Shown: positions 30,401-37,130 of the stretch, one piece after another
Layout: each line of letters begins with the position of its first letter
How positions within the stretch are numbered: position 1 is the first letter of the stretch
IMG/VR virus record: IMGVR_UViG_3300049846_001738
Span: 1-37,343 of that record
Reading direction: 5' to 3' (one strand)
Source of the DNA: a virus
Length of the DNA: 37,343 bases
Position numbers and translations under genes: made by a program
Notes under the pieces: model-generated
Databases searched by the model: none
Told to the model about the DNA's origin: nothing
The model's input: the letters and a program-made list of their open reading frames with translations, nothing else

Positions 30401-33299
30401 CACTTAGACGCGCACCAGCCTCTTGACTGGATGCAGCGATTTTGAGTGCCGTCTGCCCATACTCACTACTAATTAGCTGCAGGAACTTCATCAGGTCGTT
30501 CAGACCCACTTGGCCCTGCTGGAGCGCCTTCTGCAGTTCGGGACCGGTCATGCCGGCGGCTTTGGCGAAGAGGGTGAACGTGCCAGGCAGGCGCTCAGCG
30601 ATCTGGTTGAGTTCCTCGGCGCTGACCTTGCCCTTGGAGAAGACCTGTGTAAGTGCTAAGAGGGCGCCGTCGGCCTGCTCGGCGTTGCCACCGGTGGCCT
30701 TCACAGCTTCGTTGATGGCGCGGAACGCAAACGCAGAATCGCTTACCTTGCCCCCGGCGCCCAGTACCGCAGCGCTTAGGCGTGTCATCCCCTGGATCGC
30801 CGTCTCTTGGGGGATGTTGAGGTCACGGGTAACAGAGGCGGCGGCGGCGAGGGCTTGGTTGTAAGCCTCTTGGCTACCGACGATGCCGCGCAGTGCGATC
30901 TGCAGCTTGTCAATGCCGGCGGAGTATTCGGTGACGCCGGCAAGCTGCTGGCGGAATATGCCGACCTGCGCACCAAAAGCTGCGCCAGCGAAGGCGCCGC
31001 CTACGCCGCCGACTGCTAGGCCGCCGAGACCGCCGATGAGGCCCTCGGGACCGCCGAAGATGCCGCCGCTAAGTGCTGCGCCGACGCCTTGGGCGATTTG
31101 CATTCCGCTAAGCCGTTTGGTGCCGCGATTCTGTCGCTTTTCTAACTCACGATCAACTAGCTGACCATGCTGTTCAATAATTTGATTTACTTGTTTGAAA
31201 TCAGCGGCAGTAGGACTAAGGATGTCCTGTAGACCACGCAGACTGGAAGAAAATTCACGCAAATCTTCTGTGCTGCGCTTACTTACAGATCCAAAGCGCG
31301 TAACTGCCGCCGTTAGTTTGTCATACTCGGAGGGAGCAGATGGAGGAATGGGAGCGGCGGCAGGTGGCGGCGTTCCCGTGCGACCACCACGACCCCCGCT
31401 AAGTGCCGTGATGAAGTCAAGGGAAAGCTTATTTGCTCCGCTATTTAGAGTTTTTGCATCTACAGCACCTGCTGTAATGCCCTGTGCAATGCTTTCACCA
31501 ATCTGTGTACTTTTTTGTCTTATGTTTACGTCACGGCCACCTTTGTCAAAAGCGGTAAACACATCGGTTAGTACCTGAGTTGCGCTACGTCCCATCATGG
31601 ACTGCTCTCTTCTTACTGAAGCAGAGGCGAGGTTTGTGATGCCTTGGTAGAGAGGGGACAGCTCTCGGCCACCCAGACCTAAAGCAGAGGCAGCGGCTTT
31701 CTGCTGCTGTGCTAGAAGGTCTAGGCGCTGCATCTCACGCTTAAACTGCTGCTCTTCAGCAGCAGCCTCTGCTCGAATCCGCGCCATCTGAGCTTGATGC
31801 GCTTCCTCTTCCTTAGCGTCCGCTAGCTCAAGCTGCTTAGCTTCCTGCTGTCTAAAATTTAATTTTGCACTAAGTAGGTTGTCTAGAGCGCCGGCATACG
31901 ACGCTTCAAAATCCGTAAGACTGGCGACGAACTCTCTTTCCAGGCGGACACGTTCTCTTTCTTGATACCCCCTATTTCTCCGTATGGAACCTTGAACTGC
32001 CTTGTCTCCTTCTTGCGGTGTTATTGATTGCGAAAATGCTGCAAATCCGCTCGCCGGGGTCGCAGCCAGGCTGGCTTGTGTAGTTTGCAGTGCGCTTAGC
32101 TGCCGTTCCAGTGAACGTGCTTGAAGTTCCAGTAACCGGAATGCACGAGCATCATTGCTGGTACTTGTATCCAGCAGTCCCTGCTCAGTGCGTACAGAAG
32201 CTATGACTTCCCGCAGATTTGTTAGGGATGGCGCAATATCGCCTGTGCTTAGCTGCTGCACAAAAGCCGCCGCTACTCCCTTTGTTGCGTCTCTCAGCTC
32301 CCGTTGCGCCGCAGCTGCGCGTATAGCCGCATCAGTAAACGCAGTTGTACCTATAGTTGTATTGTCAAGCCGGTTGCGCAGCTCAGAAAGGCCTTGGTTT
32401 ATACCTGCGAGAGTGTTAGGTAGGTCGCCAAAGCTGCGGGTTAAGCCTTCTGCGGTACGCGAGCCGGTGCCAGTAAAGTCTGGCGACATGAAGAGAGCAT
32501 TTGCGTCTCTTACCGCTTGCCGTCGTTGTCTTACGTTTTCGCTTAGGTCTAGGGCGCCTGCTTGCTGTCTAAAGGTCGCAAGTATACGCTCCTGTTCGGC
32601 AATGGCTTGGGTTACACCAGATTGTCCTCGTAGCTCTGTGCCTTGGCTGAATTGTCTGCGTTCTGCAGCAGTAAGTGTTTGAAGGCGCTCTAGTTCTGCC
32701 TGTTCTAGGGAGATTCGATCGCGTACATCCTGTAAGTCTCTACGGATTTTTGCTGAAGACGAGGGTAGTCCCCTGTTTAAAGTTGCGTTGGTGCGCCTTT
32801 GTATTCCTTCTATTTCTTCAAGTCTAGTTGTGGTTCTCTGTATGTCTGTACCGAGCTGCGTAAATAGTTGTGATCCTCCTCGGGTGGCTTGCTGCAGCTC
32901 AATCAGAGCGGTACGCTGACGCCGCAGTGCTTCTGTATTGTTTGTGATAGCCCCGTACTGGGCGGAGAGGCTAGCCCGTTGGGCTACTGCTTGTGCGGTG
33001 TACCCGCGTGAAGCTGCTTCTAAGTCTGCAATATCGCGGCTCAGTTCGGTGTAGGCAGCGCCGCATAGATCTGCCTGAGTGCGTAGTCCCTGAAACGCAG
33101 AAATCAGGCCCTTATTTACCGCCTCCGTGTTGCCTGCAGTCTTGGCAAAATCAAACAGCGCATCCCTTACAGAGGTAATGTCCTTTTCGGTAAAGCCTGT
33201 TACCTTGTTTAGTTCTCTAAATGACCCCTTTATCTTATCTATATTTTCAAAACCTTCCTGCTTCAGCCTGAGGATAATATCCTCAATCTGCTTAGCCAT
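27492..33299 (-). CDS. Tape measure protein with internal M23 peptidase domain
   Basis: 1935 residues with an SD-like GGGGGAGG before the ATG. The first 700 residues are coiled coil. A Gly/Ala hydrophobic stretch (about 735-785) and the segment ELNQIAERLPGTFTLFAKAAG fit the tape measure domain. Residues about 1425-1485 form an M23 metallopeptidase: FHGGIDLGTPAG (His-x3-Asp zinc pair) and MRLLHL. The C-terminus has the usual hydrophobic helix pair (AFIDMAAQIIAKQLVIIAL). At roughly 0.15 nm per residue the tail would approach 280 nm, a family rule rather than a measurement. It sets tail length, helps DNA injection and locally cuts peptidoglycan. It shares ATGGCTAA with the T stop. Confidence 0.94.
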   Translation of the reverse strand: MAKQIEDIILRLKQEGFENIDKIKGSFRELNKVTGFTEKDITSVRDALFDFAKTAGNTEAVNKGLISAFQGLRTQADLCGAAYTELSRDIADLEAASRGYTAQAVAQRASLSAQYGAITNNTEALRRQRTALIELQQATRGGSQLFTQLGTDIQRTTTRLEEIEGIQRRTNATLNRGLPSSSAKIRRDLQDVRDRISLEQAELERLQTLTAAERRQFSQGTELRGQSGVTQAIAEQERILATFRQQAGALDLSENVRQRRQAVRDANALFMSPDFTGTGSRTAEGLTRSFGDLPNTLAGINQGLSELRNRLDNTTIGTTAFTDAAIRAAAAQRELRDATKGVAAAFVQQLSTGDIAPSLTNLREVIASVRTEQGLLDTSTSNDARAFRLLELQARSLERQLSALQTTQASLAATPASGFAAFSQSITPQEGDKAVQGSIRRNRGYQERERVRLEREFVASLTDFEASYAGALDNLLSAKLNFRQQEAKQLELADAKEEEAHQAQMARIRAEAAAEEQQFKREMQRLDLLAQQQKAAASALGLGGRELSPLYQGITNLASASVRREQSMMGRSATQVLTDVFTAFDKGGRDVNIRQKSTQIGESIAQGITAGAVDAKTLNSGANKLSLDFITALSGGRGGRTGTPPPAAAPIPPSAPSEYDKLTAAVTRFGSVSKRSTEDLREFSSSLRGLQDILSPTAADFKQVNQIIEQHGQLVDRELEKRQNRGTKRLSGMQIAQGVGAALSGGIFGGPEGLIGGLGGLAVGGVGGAFAGAAFGAQVGIFRQQLAGVTEYSAGIDKLQIALRGIVGSQEAYNQALAAAASVTRDLNIPQETAIQGMTRLSAAVLGAGGKVSDSAFAFRAINEAVKATGGNAEQADGALLALTQVFSKGKVSAEELNQIAERLPGTFTLFAKAAGMTGPELQKALQQGQVGLNDLMKFLQLISSEYGQTALKIAASSQEAGARLSVAFKNMQLEVGRALQPVGASLQSAFADFITKITPAVVAAMKGLAAAFEFLIENKTASGLATFALQLGAVTTGLLALRSAMASLAAVNLAAFFTGTATSAKITGDVMATTALSAGGLTTKIAGLAAVAARPIVITIVIAGVLEALKRLGDVRAAFDDFKKATGQTSGPAWLKDMGGSALNRSQLSKLAADTSAAYNFNVSEVKRLEQQKLSVETQMYAVDDNVSAAALNQQLVAISAKITAAQTRVKSTKANLDAIYKALQQPGVSTAYTPTNLPTAPSDDKDKAKQAADKVAREDQAAAAEQQRLANTLLDQQLRAADRVFQHQIELDRQRYELQKRLDDTQAQNRILRETGVARDVVSNFEDLQRSLRDIEERRTAAAENVRLAKQAQQSAAIRATFEGQGAAKLSGTAGFIAKTGSTGDSTGPHLDARWADGRRITAQDVDRYLSINGRNPSSFGVTSPYGPRQLFGRSFHGGIDLGTPAGSGIALKSGASLLRDLGFTGAGGYAVEIDTPEGRMRLLHLQAGSAKLPKGAATQQNRAIQAAGKAGIESLDVNQAESLQKLIDDNAAKERAAVLEQFTLKATEALREQNTTMRDSNALQVLRNRLTLEGVSPERISLEEDLLRISQKQNEAQQTYLKLVAQKPELAGKLTEVLAGINEQYAEQARLLRENAAASDNAIANRIGQLRQQRNELTDIQKVAVSMSQTVESSLSTAISSAVTNLVTGAQTIKQTLAEMFSSIAKAFIDMAAQIIAKQLVIIALNTLAKVFGSSGSSGSFTADATPLADTNWGGGSGGIFGNLGGTDWAQIPSINETIPMPGFANGGIMTSTGPLPLRRYAAGGVANSPQMAVFGERGPEAYVPLPDGRSIPVKMRQRTEALNRYKPISATGTIAAVGDPAAVGGAGNPAAGGPIDVRYSVERINNVEYVTAEQFRNGMQQAAAQGAQRGEQRALRSLQQSTAVRSRVGMR

Positions 33300-33659
33300 C
33301 CTGCTTATCCTCCCCCTTAGCCAACGCGCTGAGAGCGGCAGTTTCCATGATCTGCAGGCCCTCCAGCATGTCGAGGCGGTCGTCCACGCAGTATAGGTCC
33401 ATCAGGCCGCCAGGCATCAGCAGCACCTCGTATTTCAAGCCGAGGTAGCCCGCCATGGTGGTGTTCCACTGCGTCTGCATTCTTAGGAACATCATTACGA
33501 TGTCCCAGTTTTCGTCCCAGACCTCGTAAGGGGCGGCGGGTTCGGGCTTAACGCTGTCCGGCAAAGCGAGACCGAAGACCTTAGCGTCGTCTTCGGTCTT
33601 GTCCTCCTCGCGCTTAGTGTTTCCGCTTACCCAGAACTCCGCCGCACCCTTCAGTTTCC
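33292..33659 (-). CDS. Tail assembly chaperone T segment, made as G-T fusion by -1 frameshift
   Basis: After a -1 slip at GGGAAAC (33654-33660), reading continues without a stop through KLKGAAEFWVSGNTKREED and on to the stop at 33292. The last 80 residues (YEVWDENWDIVMMFLRMQTQW, then MAGYLGLKYEVLLMPGG) match the DUF1799-type partner of phage tail chaperones. On its own the segment has only a TTG as a late start, which supports the fusion. The product joins to G (33977-33660) and would recruit the tape measure to the tube, as gpGT does in lambda. Confidence 0.85.
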
Positions 33660-33977
33660 CGACTTAGCGCCGTCGAAGGTCTCGGTGTACGCCTTCAGGA
33701 CACCGCGCACCCAGTAGGGGTCGTCGGCGAAGTCGGTGAGGGCCTCGATGGAGAAGGGGAGGTCGGTGCCGTCTTCGTCGCTGATGCCGTTCCAGCCGAG
33801 CACGACGGCTTTGAGCAGGGGCAGATCGCCCTTCTCGCTGAGCTTGCCGAACTCCTTACGGCCCAGGCGCTTGAAGGTGATGTCGAAGGTGCTGGAGTCG
33901 AACGTGCCGCCGTCAGCGGGTTCTTCGATGGTTACAGGCCACTTGAAGGTTTTGACCTTCTTGCGAACGAACGCCAT
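33651..33977 (-). CDS. Tail assembly chaperone G
   Basis: 108 residues from the ATG at 33977 (AACTTATGGC); further upstream starts give no better context. It includes KVKTFKWPVTIEEPADGG, then FDITFKRLGRKEFGKLSEKGD and DPYWVRGVLKAYTETFDGAKSGN, typical of lambda-like G proteins. The TGA stop follows immediately after the slippery heptamer, so G is the non-shifted product and G-T the rare one. It lies between the major tail protein region and the tape measure, as in most siphophages. Confidence 0.85.
   Translation of the reverse strand: MAFVRKKVKTFKWPVTIEEPADGGTFDSSTFDITFKRLGRKEFGKLSEKGDLPLLKAVVLGWNGISDEDGTDLPFSIEALTDFADDPYWVRGVLKAYTETFDGAKSGN
33654..33660 (-). other. Programmed -1 ribosomal frameshift site GGGAAAC
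   Basis: The heptamer G GGA AAC (zero frame) fits X-XXY-YYZ and differs by one base from the lambda G/T site GGGAAAG. The zero-frame TGA comes next (33651-33653), so ribosomes either stop to give G or shift to give G-T. The -1 frame is open on both sides. Confidence 0.9.
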
Positions 33978-34019
33978 AAGTTGTAGGGGGTGTGTACTGT
34001 GCGTTCTCACTATAGGCGC

Positions 34020-34050
34020 AAAAAAGCCACCACGCTAAGTGGCGTGGTGG
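34020..34050 (-). terminator. Rho-independent terminator between major tail and chaperone genes
   Basis: A perfect 9-bp stem CCACCACGC/GCGTGGTGG with a 6-base loop (34027-34050), followed on the minus strand by TTTTTT. It separates the major-tail transcript from the G/T-tape measure transcript and may lower downstream expression. Confidence 0.9.
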
Positions 34051-34098
34051 TAAGTGGCGGCGCGGCTTGGCTGCGCGGGGGCTTGGTTGCGCGGCGGC

Positions 34099-34308
34099 TT
34101 AGTCGGTGGGTTCGGTGTCTATGGGGTCTGTTGTGGCTGGGGTGTCGAAGGGATCTGCTGAGGGTGGCTCGGTGTCTGAGGTGGTGGGGGCTTGGGCGGG
34201 TTCGGTGCGGTCCAGCAGTTCCCACTTACCGGTTTGAGGGTCGAGGAGGTAGCTGCCGCCCTCGGCGGGCAGCGGCGCTGGTACGGGAGAGGGGGCAGCT
34301 TTTGCCAT
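34099..34308 (-). CDS. Small acidic Pro/Thr-rich protein
   Basis: 69 residues from the ATG at 34308 (CACTTATGGC). The first 20 residues are Ala/Pro-rich, then SYLLDPQTGKWELLDRTE forms a small beta unit, and the last 30 residues are Pro/Thr/Asp repeats (DTEPPSADPFDTPATTD). It lies directly after the major tail protein and before the terminator, so it is probably made in high amount as a tail accessory or decoration protein. Family not identified. Confidence 0.62.
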   Translation of the reverse strand: MAKAAPSPVPAPLPAEGGSYLLDPQTGKWELLDRTEPAQAPTTSDTEPPSADPFDTPATTDPIDTEPTD

Positions 34309-34397
34309 AAGTGGTGATGGGGACGGGGACGAAACAAGCACGGCGCCCTCCAAAGGCAGCGCCACTTAGAGGTCGCGCAACTTAGGCGCCACGCAAC

Positions 34398-35327
34398 TTA
34401 GGTGAACACGAGGCTCATTTCGTCGTTGCCGGAGGTTGTGGGAACGGCGATGTAGGGGATGTTGAGCATCTGGATGCCGTCCTGGTCCGCGTAGGAGGGG
34501 TTGGCGATGTCACACTGCAGGGCGTTCAGGGTGACGCGGTTGCCGGCGGTGGTGCCGTGCAGGAAGGTCAGGTTGCCGGTGGTCTCGGTCTGCGCGGTGC
34601 TGAAGTAGTCCTTGGTGGCCAGGGTGGGGGCCTCGATCATCACCGTGCCAGCAGGCTTGCGATCGGTGATGATCACCTCCTTGGTGCAGCCGACCAACTC
34701 GCGGTAGACAGTGCTGTTGGCGATGTCGAAGGTTACGGACTGGAGGCAGCCGGCGTAGGAGAAGAACTGGAACGAGGAGGTGTTGCCCTGCTTGAAGATC
34801 AGGGGGCTGGCCTGGGCGCTGTAGGTGACGGCGGGGGCAGCGGTGTCGGTCGGGGCGTTGTAGACGCCGGTCATCGTGAAGTCGATGGTGGGGATTTCGC
34901 CCACGGCGGCGTTGAGTGTGAACGTTCCACGGCAGCCGGTGGCTTTGTGCAGGATGCCATCGTTGTTGAAGTAGATGGTGGCGCTGGAGAAGGAGGCGCT
35001 GACCGGGGCGTAGGTCACCGAGGTGGTGGCCACGATCGTTTCGCTCATGCCGCAAGCCTGCAGGATCGCACCGAAGCGGGGAGCAGTTCCGGCCGTGCCA
35101 GACCCGGCAAGCTCCACCTGGAAGGTGATGCCAACCCGGCTGTTTGCCAGCAGCTGCGGGCTGTTGCCCAGGTAGGGGCGGATCAGGTCGCGGCTGACGA
35201 GATCGGCCTCGATCGGAGTGATGTCGAGGTTGCGCACCAGCAGCGCGTCGGTGCCGGCCGGTGTGCTGTCAGTACCGTAAGTGGTTTCTTTTTTAACGAG
35301 AATTAGCCGCTTCCTTGTAAGCGCCAT
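34398..35327 (-). CDS. Major tail (tube) protein
   Basis: 309 residues from an ATG at 35327 preceded by a strong site GAGGTAGGA. It starts LILVKKETTYGTDSTPAGTDALLVRNLDITPIEADLVSRDLIRPYLG, the start pattern of a common siphophage tube family, with alternating beta strands, GTFTLNAAVGEIPTIDFTMTG (about 135-155) and a C-terminal strand ending in EMSLVFT. It lies between terminator protein and chaperones, as in lambda-like phages. It polymerises around the tape measure to make the tail tube. Good candidate for the most abundant tail protein. Confidence 0.86.
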   Translation of the reverse strand: MALTRKRLILVKKETTYGTDSTPAGTDALLVRNLDITPIEADLVSRDLIRPYLGNSPQLLANSRVGITFQVELAGSGTAGTAPRFGAILQACGMSETIVATTSVTYAPVSASFSSATIYFNNDGILHKATGCRGTFTLNAAVGEIPTIDFTMTGVYNAPTDTAAPAVTYSAQASPLIFKQGNTSSFQFFSYAGCLQSVTFDIANSTVYRELVGCTKEVIITDRKPAGTVMIEAPTLATKDYFSTAQTETTGNLTFLHGTTAGNRVTLNALQCDIANPSYADQDGIQMLNIPYIAVPTTSGNDEMSLVFT

Positions 35328-35448
35328 TAGTTCCTACCTCGTGTGAGTTTGGGGTGGGCCGGTGTGTGCCGGCTTTCGGGTGTGGAGGTAAGTGCCCCCT
35401 TTCGGTAGGCAGGCTAAGTGGTGGGGCTTGAAGTCCTTGCGGTGCGGC

Positions 35449-35874
35449 TTAGATCGCCAGGTTGCTGACGGAGGTGCGGTAAAGCACGCGGTAATTGCAG
35501 AAAATTACGCCTACTGGTGTGTCGGCGGATTCAAGCGTGAACTCGGTTGGGCCGGGTTGTATGTCGATGCATAGACCGCCTAGGGTGAGGTCGGCCATAA
35601 GTTTGCTGTGTAGCGACTCAATTATGGGATCGGCTTCCTGGTCTGGTACGGCGGCGCGGACGATCACAACCACACGCATGTTCAAGGTGTGGTCAAGCGT
35701 GGGCAGCGACGTGTTCTGCGCCACCAAGTCGATTATGGGCTCGACGATGAGCGCAGGGCTTTCGGCACGGGCCACGGGCTCTACCCGGCTGCGGTAGATC
35801 CGCGTACTGACCCCCACGGTATCCGTAAGTGCCGTGCGGACAGCGGTAAGGATGGCTTCGCGCTTAGTTGTCAT
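35449..35874 (-). CDS. Tail terminator / completion protein
   Basis: 141 residues from an ATG at 35874. The pattern REAILTAVRTALTDT, then VYRSRVEP-like IYRSRVEPVARAESPALIVEP, then HTLNMRVVVIVRA and QEADPIIESLHSKLMADLTLGG is characteristic of gpU-type terminators (helix, beta hairpin, helix). It would cap the growing tube and join tail to neck. It lies just upstream of the major tail gene, the expected place. Confidence 0.78.
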   Translation of the reverse strand: MTTKREAILTAVRTALTDTVGVSTRIYRSRVEPVARAESPALIVEPIIDLVAQNTSLPTLDHTLNMRVVVIVRAAVPDQEADPIIESLHSKLMADLTLGGLCIDIQPGPTEFTLESADTPVGVIFCNYRVLYRTSVSNLAI

Positions 35875-35929
35875 GCCCCCAACTTAGCTGCGCGGCCCCG
35901 CGACTTAGCCACGCGCTTGGCCACGCAAC

Positions 35930-36112
35930 TTAGCGGGCCAGCAGCTGGTCTAGGTACAGCTCGGCTTGCCAGCGGTCTTCGCAATAGCGGCAGTATCCCT
36001 TAGCGCAGGCGCGGTGGTAGATCTCACCGCGCTGGTTCTGCAGCACCTCGATGGTGCCACCGTCGCGGCTAATTGCGTCGAGGGTTTGGGGTGGCGCGGT
36101 GTCGGGACTCAT
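35930..36112 (-). CDS. Small Cys-containing protein, unknown
   Basis: 60 residues from an ATG at 36112, overlapping the stop of the upstream 29-aa gene as ATGA. It contains GGTIEVLQNQRGEIYHRACAKGYCRYCEDRWQAELYLDQLL. Cys-x4-Cys-x2-Cys with a near His might bind metal. The helix at the end could pair with another protein. It is not a known tail protein; probably an accessory gene carried in the late operon. Confidence 0.55.
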   Translation of the reverse strand: MSPDTAPPQTLDAISRDGGTIEVLQNQRGEIYHRACAKGYCRYCEDRWQAELYLDQLLAR

Positions 36113-36198
36113 GGCAACACCTTAGATGCCAGCCACAGGCTAAGGCCGCAGATCAAGCAGTAGGCGGCGGTTAGCACCAGCCAGTCATGCAGGGTCAA
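36109..36198 (-). CDS. Micro membrane peptide (29 aa)
   Basis: The TTG at 36198 opens 29 codons: LHDWLVLTAAYCLICGLSLWLAS, one hydrophobic helix, then KVLP and a stop overlapping the next ATG. The start overlaps the end of the upstream gene (36185) and the stop is exactly coupled to the downstream gene, which fits a real gene despite the weak start codon. Function unknown; chance reading of a short frame remains possible. Confidence 0.42.
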   Translation of the reverse strand: MTLHDWLVLTAAYCLICGLSLWLASKVLP

Positions 36199-36373
36199 CG
36201 GCGTCCTCCAGCGCAGCGGGGGAGCGGCTAGTCATGTGCTCCAGTTCTTTCAACCGTTGCAGTGCAGCAGCAATCGCCGGGGCATTTACGGCACCGTGTG
36301 ATTGCAGCAAGGCAAGCTCGACTAAGGCGGGCTCCGCCAAGCTAGGTGGCATGGGAGTTGGATGCTCAGTCAT
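36185..36373 (-). CDS. Small helical protein, unknown
   Basis: 62 residues from the ATG at 36373 (MTEHPTPMPPSLAEP), chosen because it overlaps the upstream stop by eight bases, as in other gene pairs here; an in-frame start at 36421 lies inside the neighbour. The protein has one helix LVELALLQSHGAVNAPAIAAALQRLKELEHM, and resembles short helical proteins of many small phage operons. No known function. Confidence 0.55.
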   Translation of the reverse strand: MTEHPTPMPPSLAEPALVELALLQSHGAVNAPAIAAALQRLKELEHMTSRSPAALEDAVDPA

Positions 36374-37130
36374 TGACGCCCTCCAGCTCGGCGGCGATGG
36401 CGAGGAGGTGCTGTCGCACATTCATTAAGCGTTTCCAAACAATCGTTTCAACAGGTGGACAACAAAAGGTGTCGTCAGGCTTCACAGTCTCCGGCACCAA
36501 TTGATCCGCAGCAGCACGTAGGGCGGCGGCAAGGGCAGGAATCAGGTCTTCACCAATGTGATCTGCCCGCAGGGGGTAGGTGCCAAACGCGTCCCGCACC
36601 GCCTGCGCTTCCGACAGCGGCAGGGCGTGGGCGGGGAGCCAATAGCGGTGGATCTCAGGGAATCGCTGAGCCCAGGCAGGAAAGCCAAGAATCCACGTTG
36701 AATCCCCTGGCGCAAACTGTTCTCCGCCCCACCAACACCTCCCCTCCGCATCGCAGTCCTCCGGCCCCGGCAGCCGCTCATGCACGCTTACCGGCTGCGG
36801 CGCCTGCCGCTGCAGCAGCTCGGCGGCGCACTCCGCCACCTCCCCGTCGGCTGGGGGTGCAGGCTGATGGCCCCAGCGGGCGCGATCGGCGGCGATGGCG
36901 GCACGCATCATCCGCAGTTCCCGCTCCCAGCCCTTGAGGTCGTAACAGGGTGTGCCGATGTTCGCGCAGCGCAGCAGCTCCTGATCGGTCAGCTCTCCCG
37001 CCACCTCGGGCTCCGGCTCAGCCAGGGCTGCGCGGGCGCGAGTGAGTAATTCTGCTGGCTGGTAGTAGTGCTTCGTGAGACGAGCAACAAACTCGGTCAG
37101 CTCAGCACACAAGGCGCGGAAGTCAGTCAT
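36366..37130 (-). CDS. DUF551-like protein of cyanophage/cyanobacterial type
   Basis: 254 residues from the ATG at 37130; an in-frame alternative at 37163 is inside the neighbour. The central segment VSVHERLPGPEDCDAEGRCWW, then WILGFPAWA and HRYWLPAHALPLSEA has the LP-x(6-8)-V/C-x-W ... HW-x-P layout of DUF551-related proteins, which are common as accessory genes in phages. Flanking helices are charged (QELLRCANIG, WERELRMMRAAIAADRARWG). It has a partly repetitive Ala-rich end. The role of the domain is unknown. Confidence 0.65.
   Translation of the reverse strand: MTDFRALCAELTEFVARLTKHYYQPAELLTRARAALAEPEPEVAGELTDQELLRCANIGTPCYDLKGWERELRMMRAAIAADRARWGHQPAPPADGEVAECAAELLQRQAPQPVSVHERLPGPEDCDAEGRCWWGGEQFAPGDSTWILGFPAWAQRFPEIHRYWLPAHALPLSEAQAVRDAFGTYPLRADHIGEDLIPALAAALRAAADQLVPETVKPDDTFCCPPVETIVWKRLMNVRQHLLAIAAELEGVND

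Noticed and set aside
35358-35375. GCCGG/CCGGC inverted repeat before the major tail gene as a terminator
   Set aside because: Five-base-pair stem with no T tract in the leftward direction; at most a weak leader hairpin.
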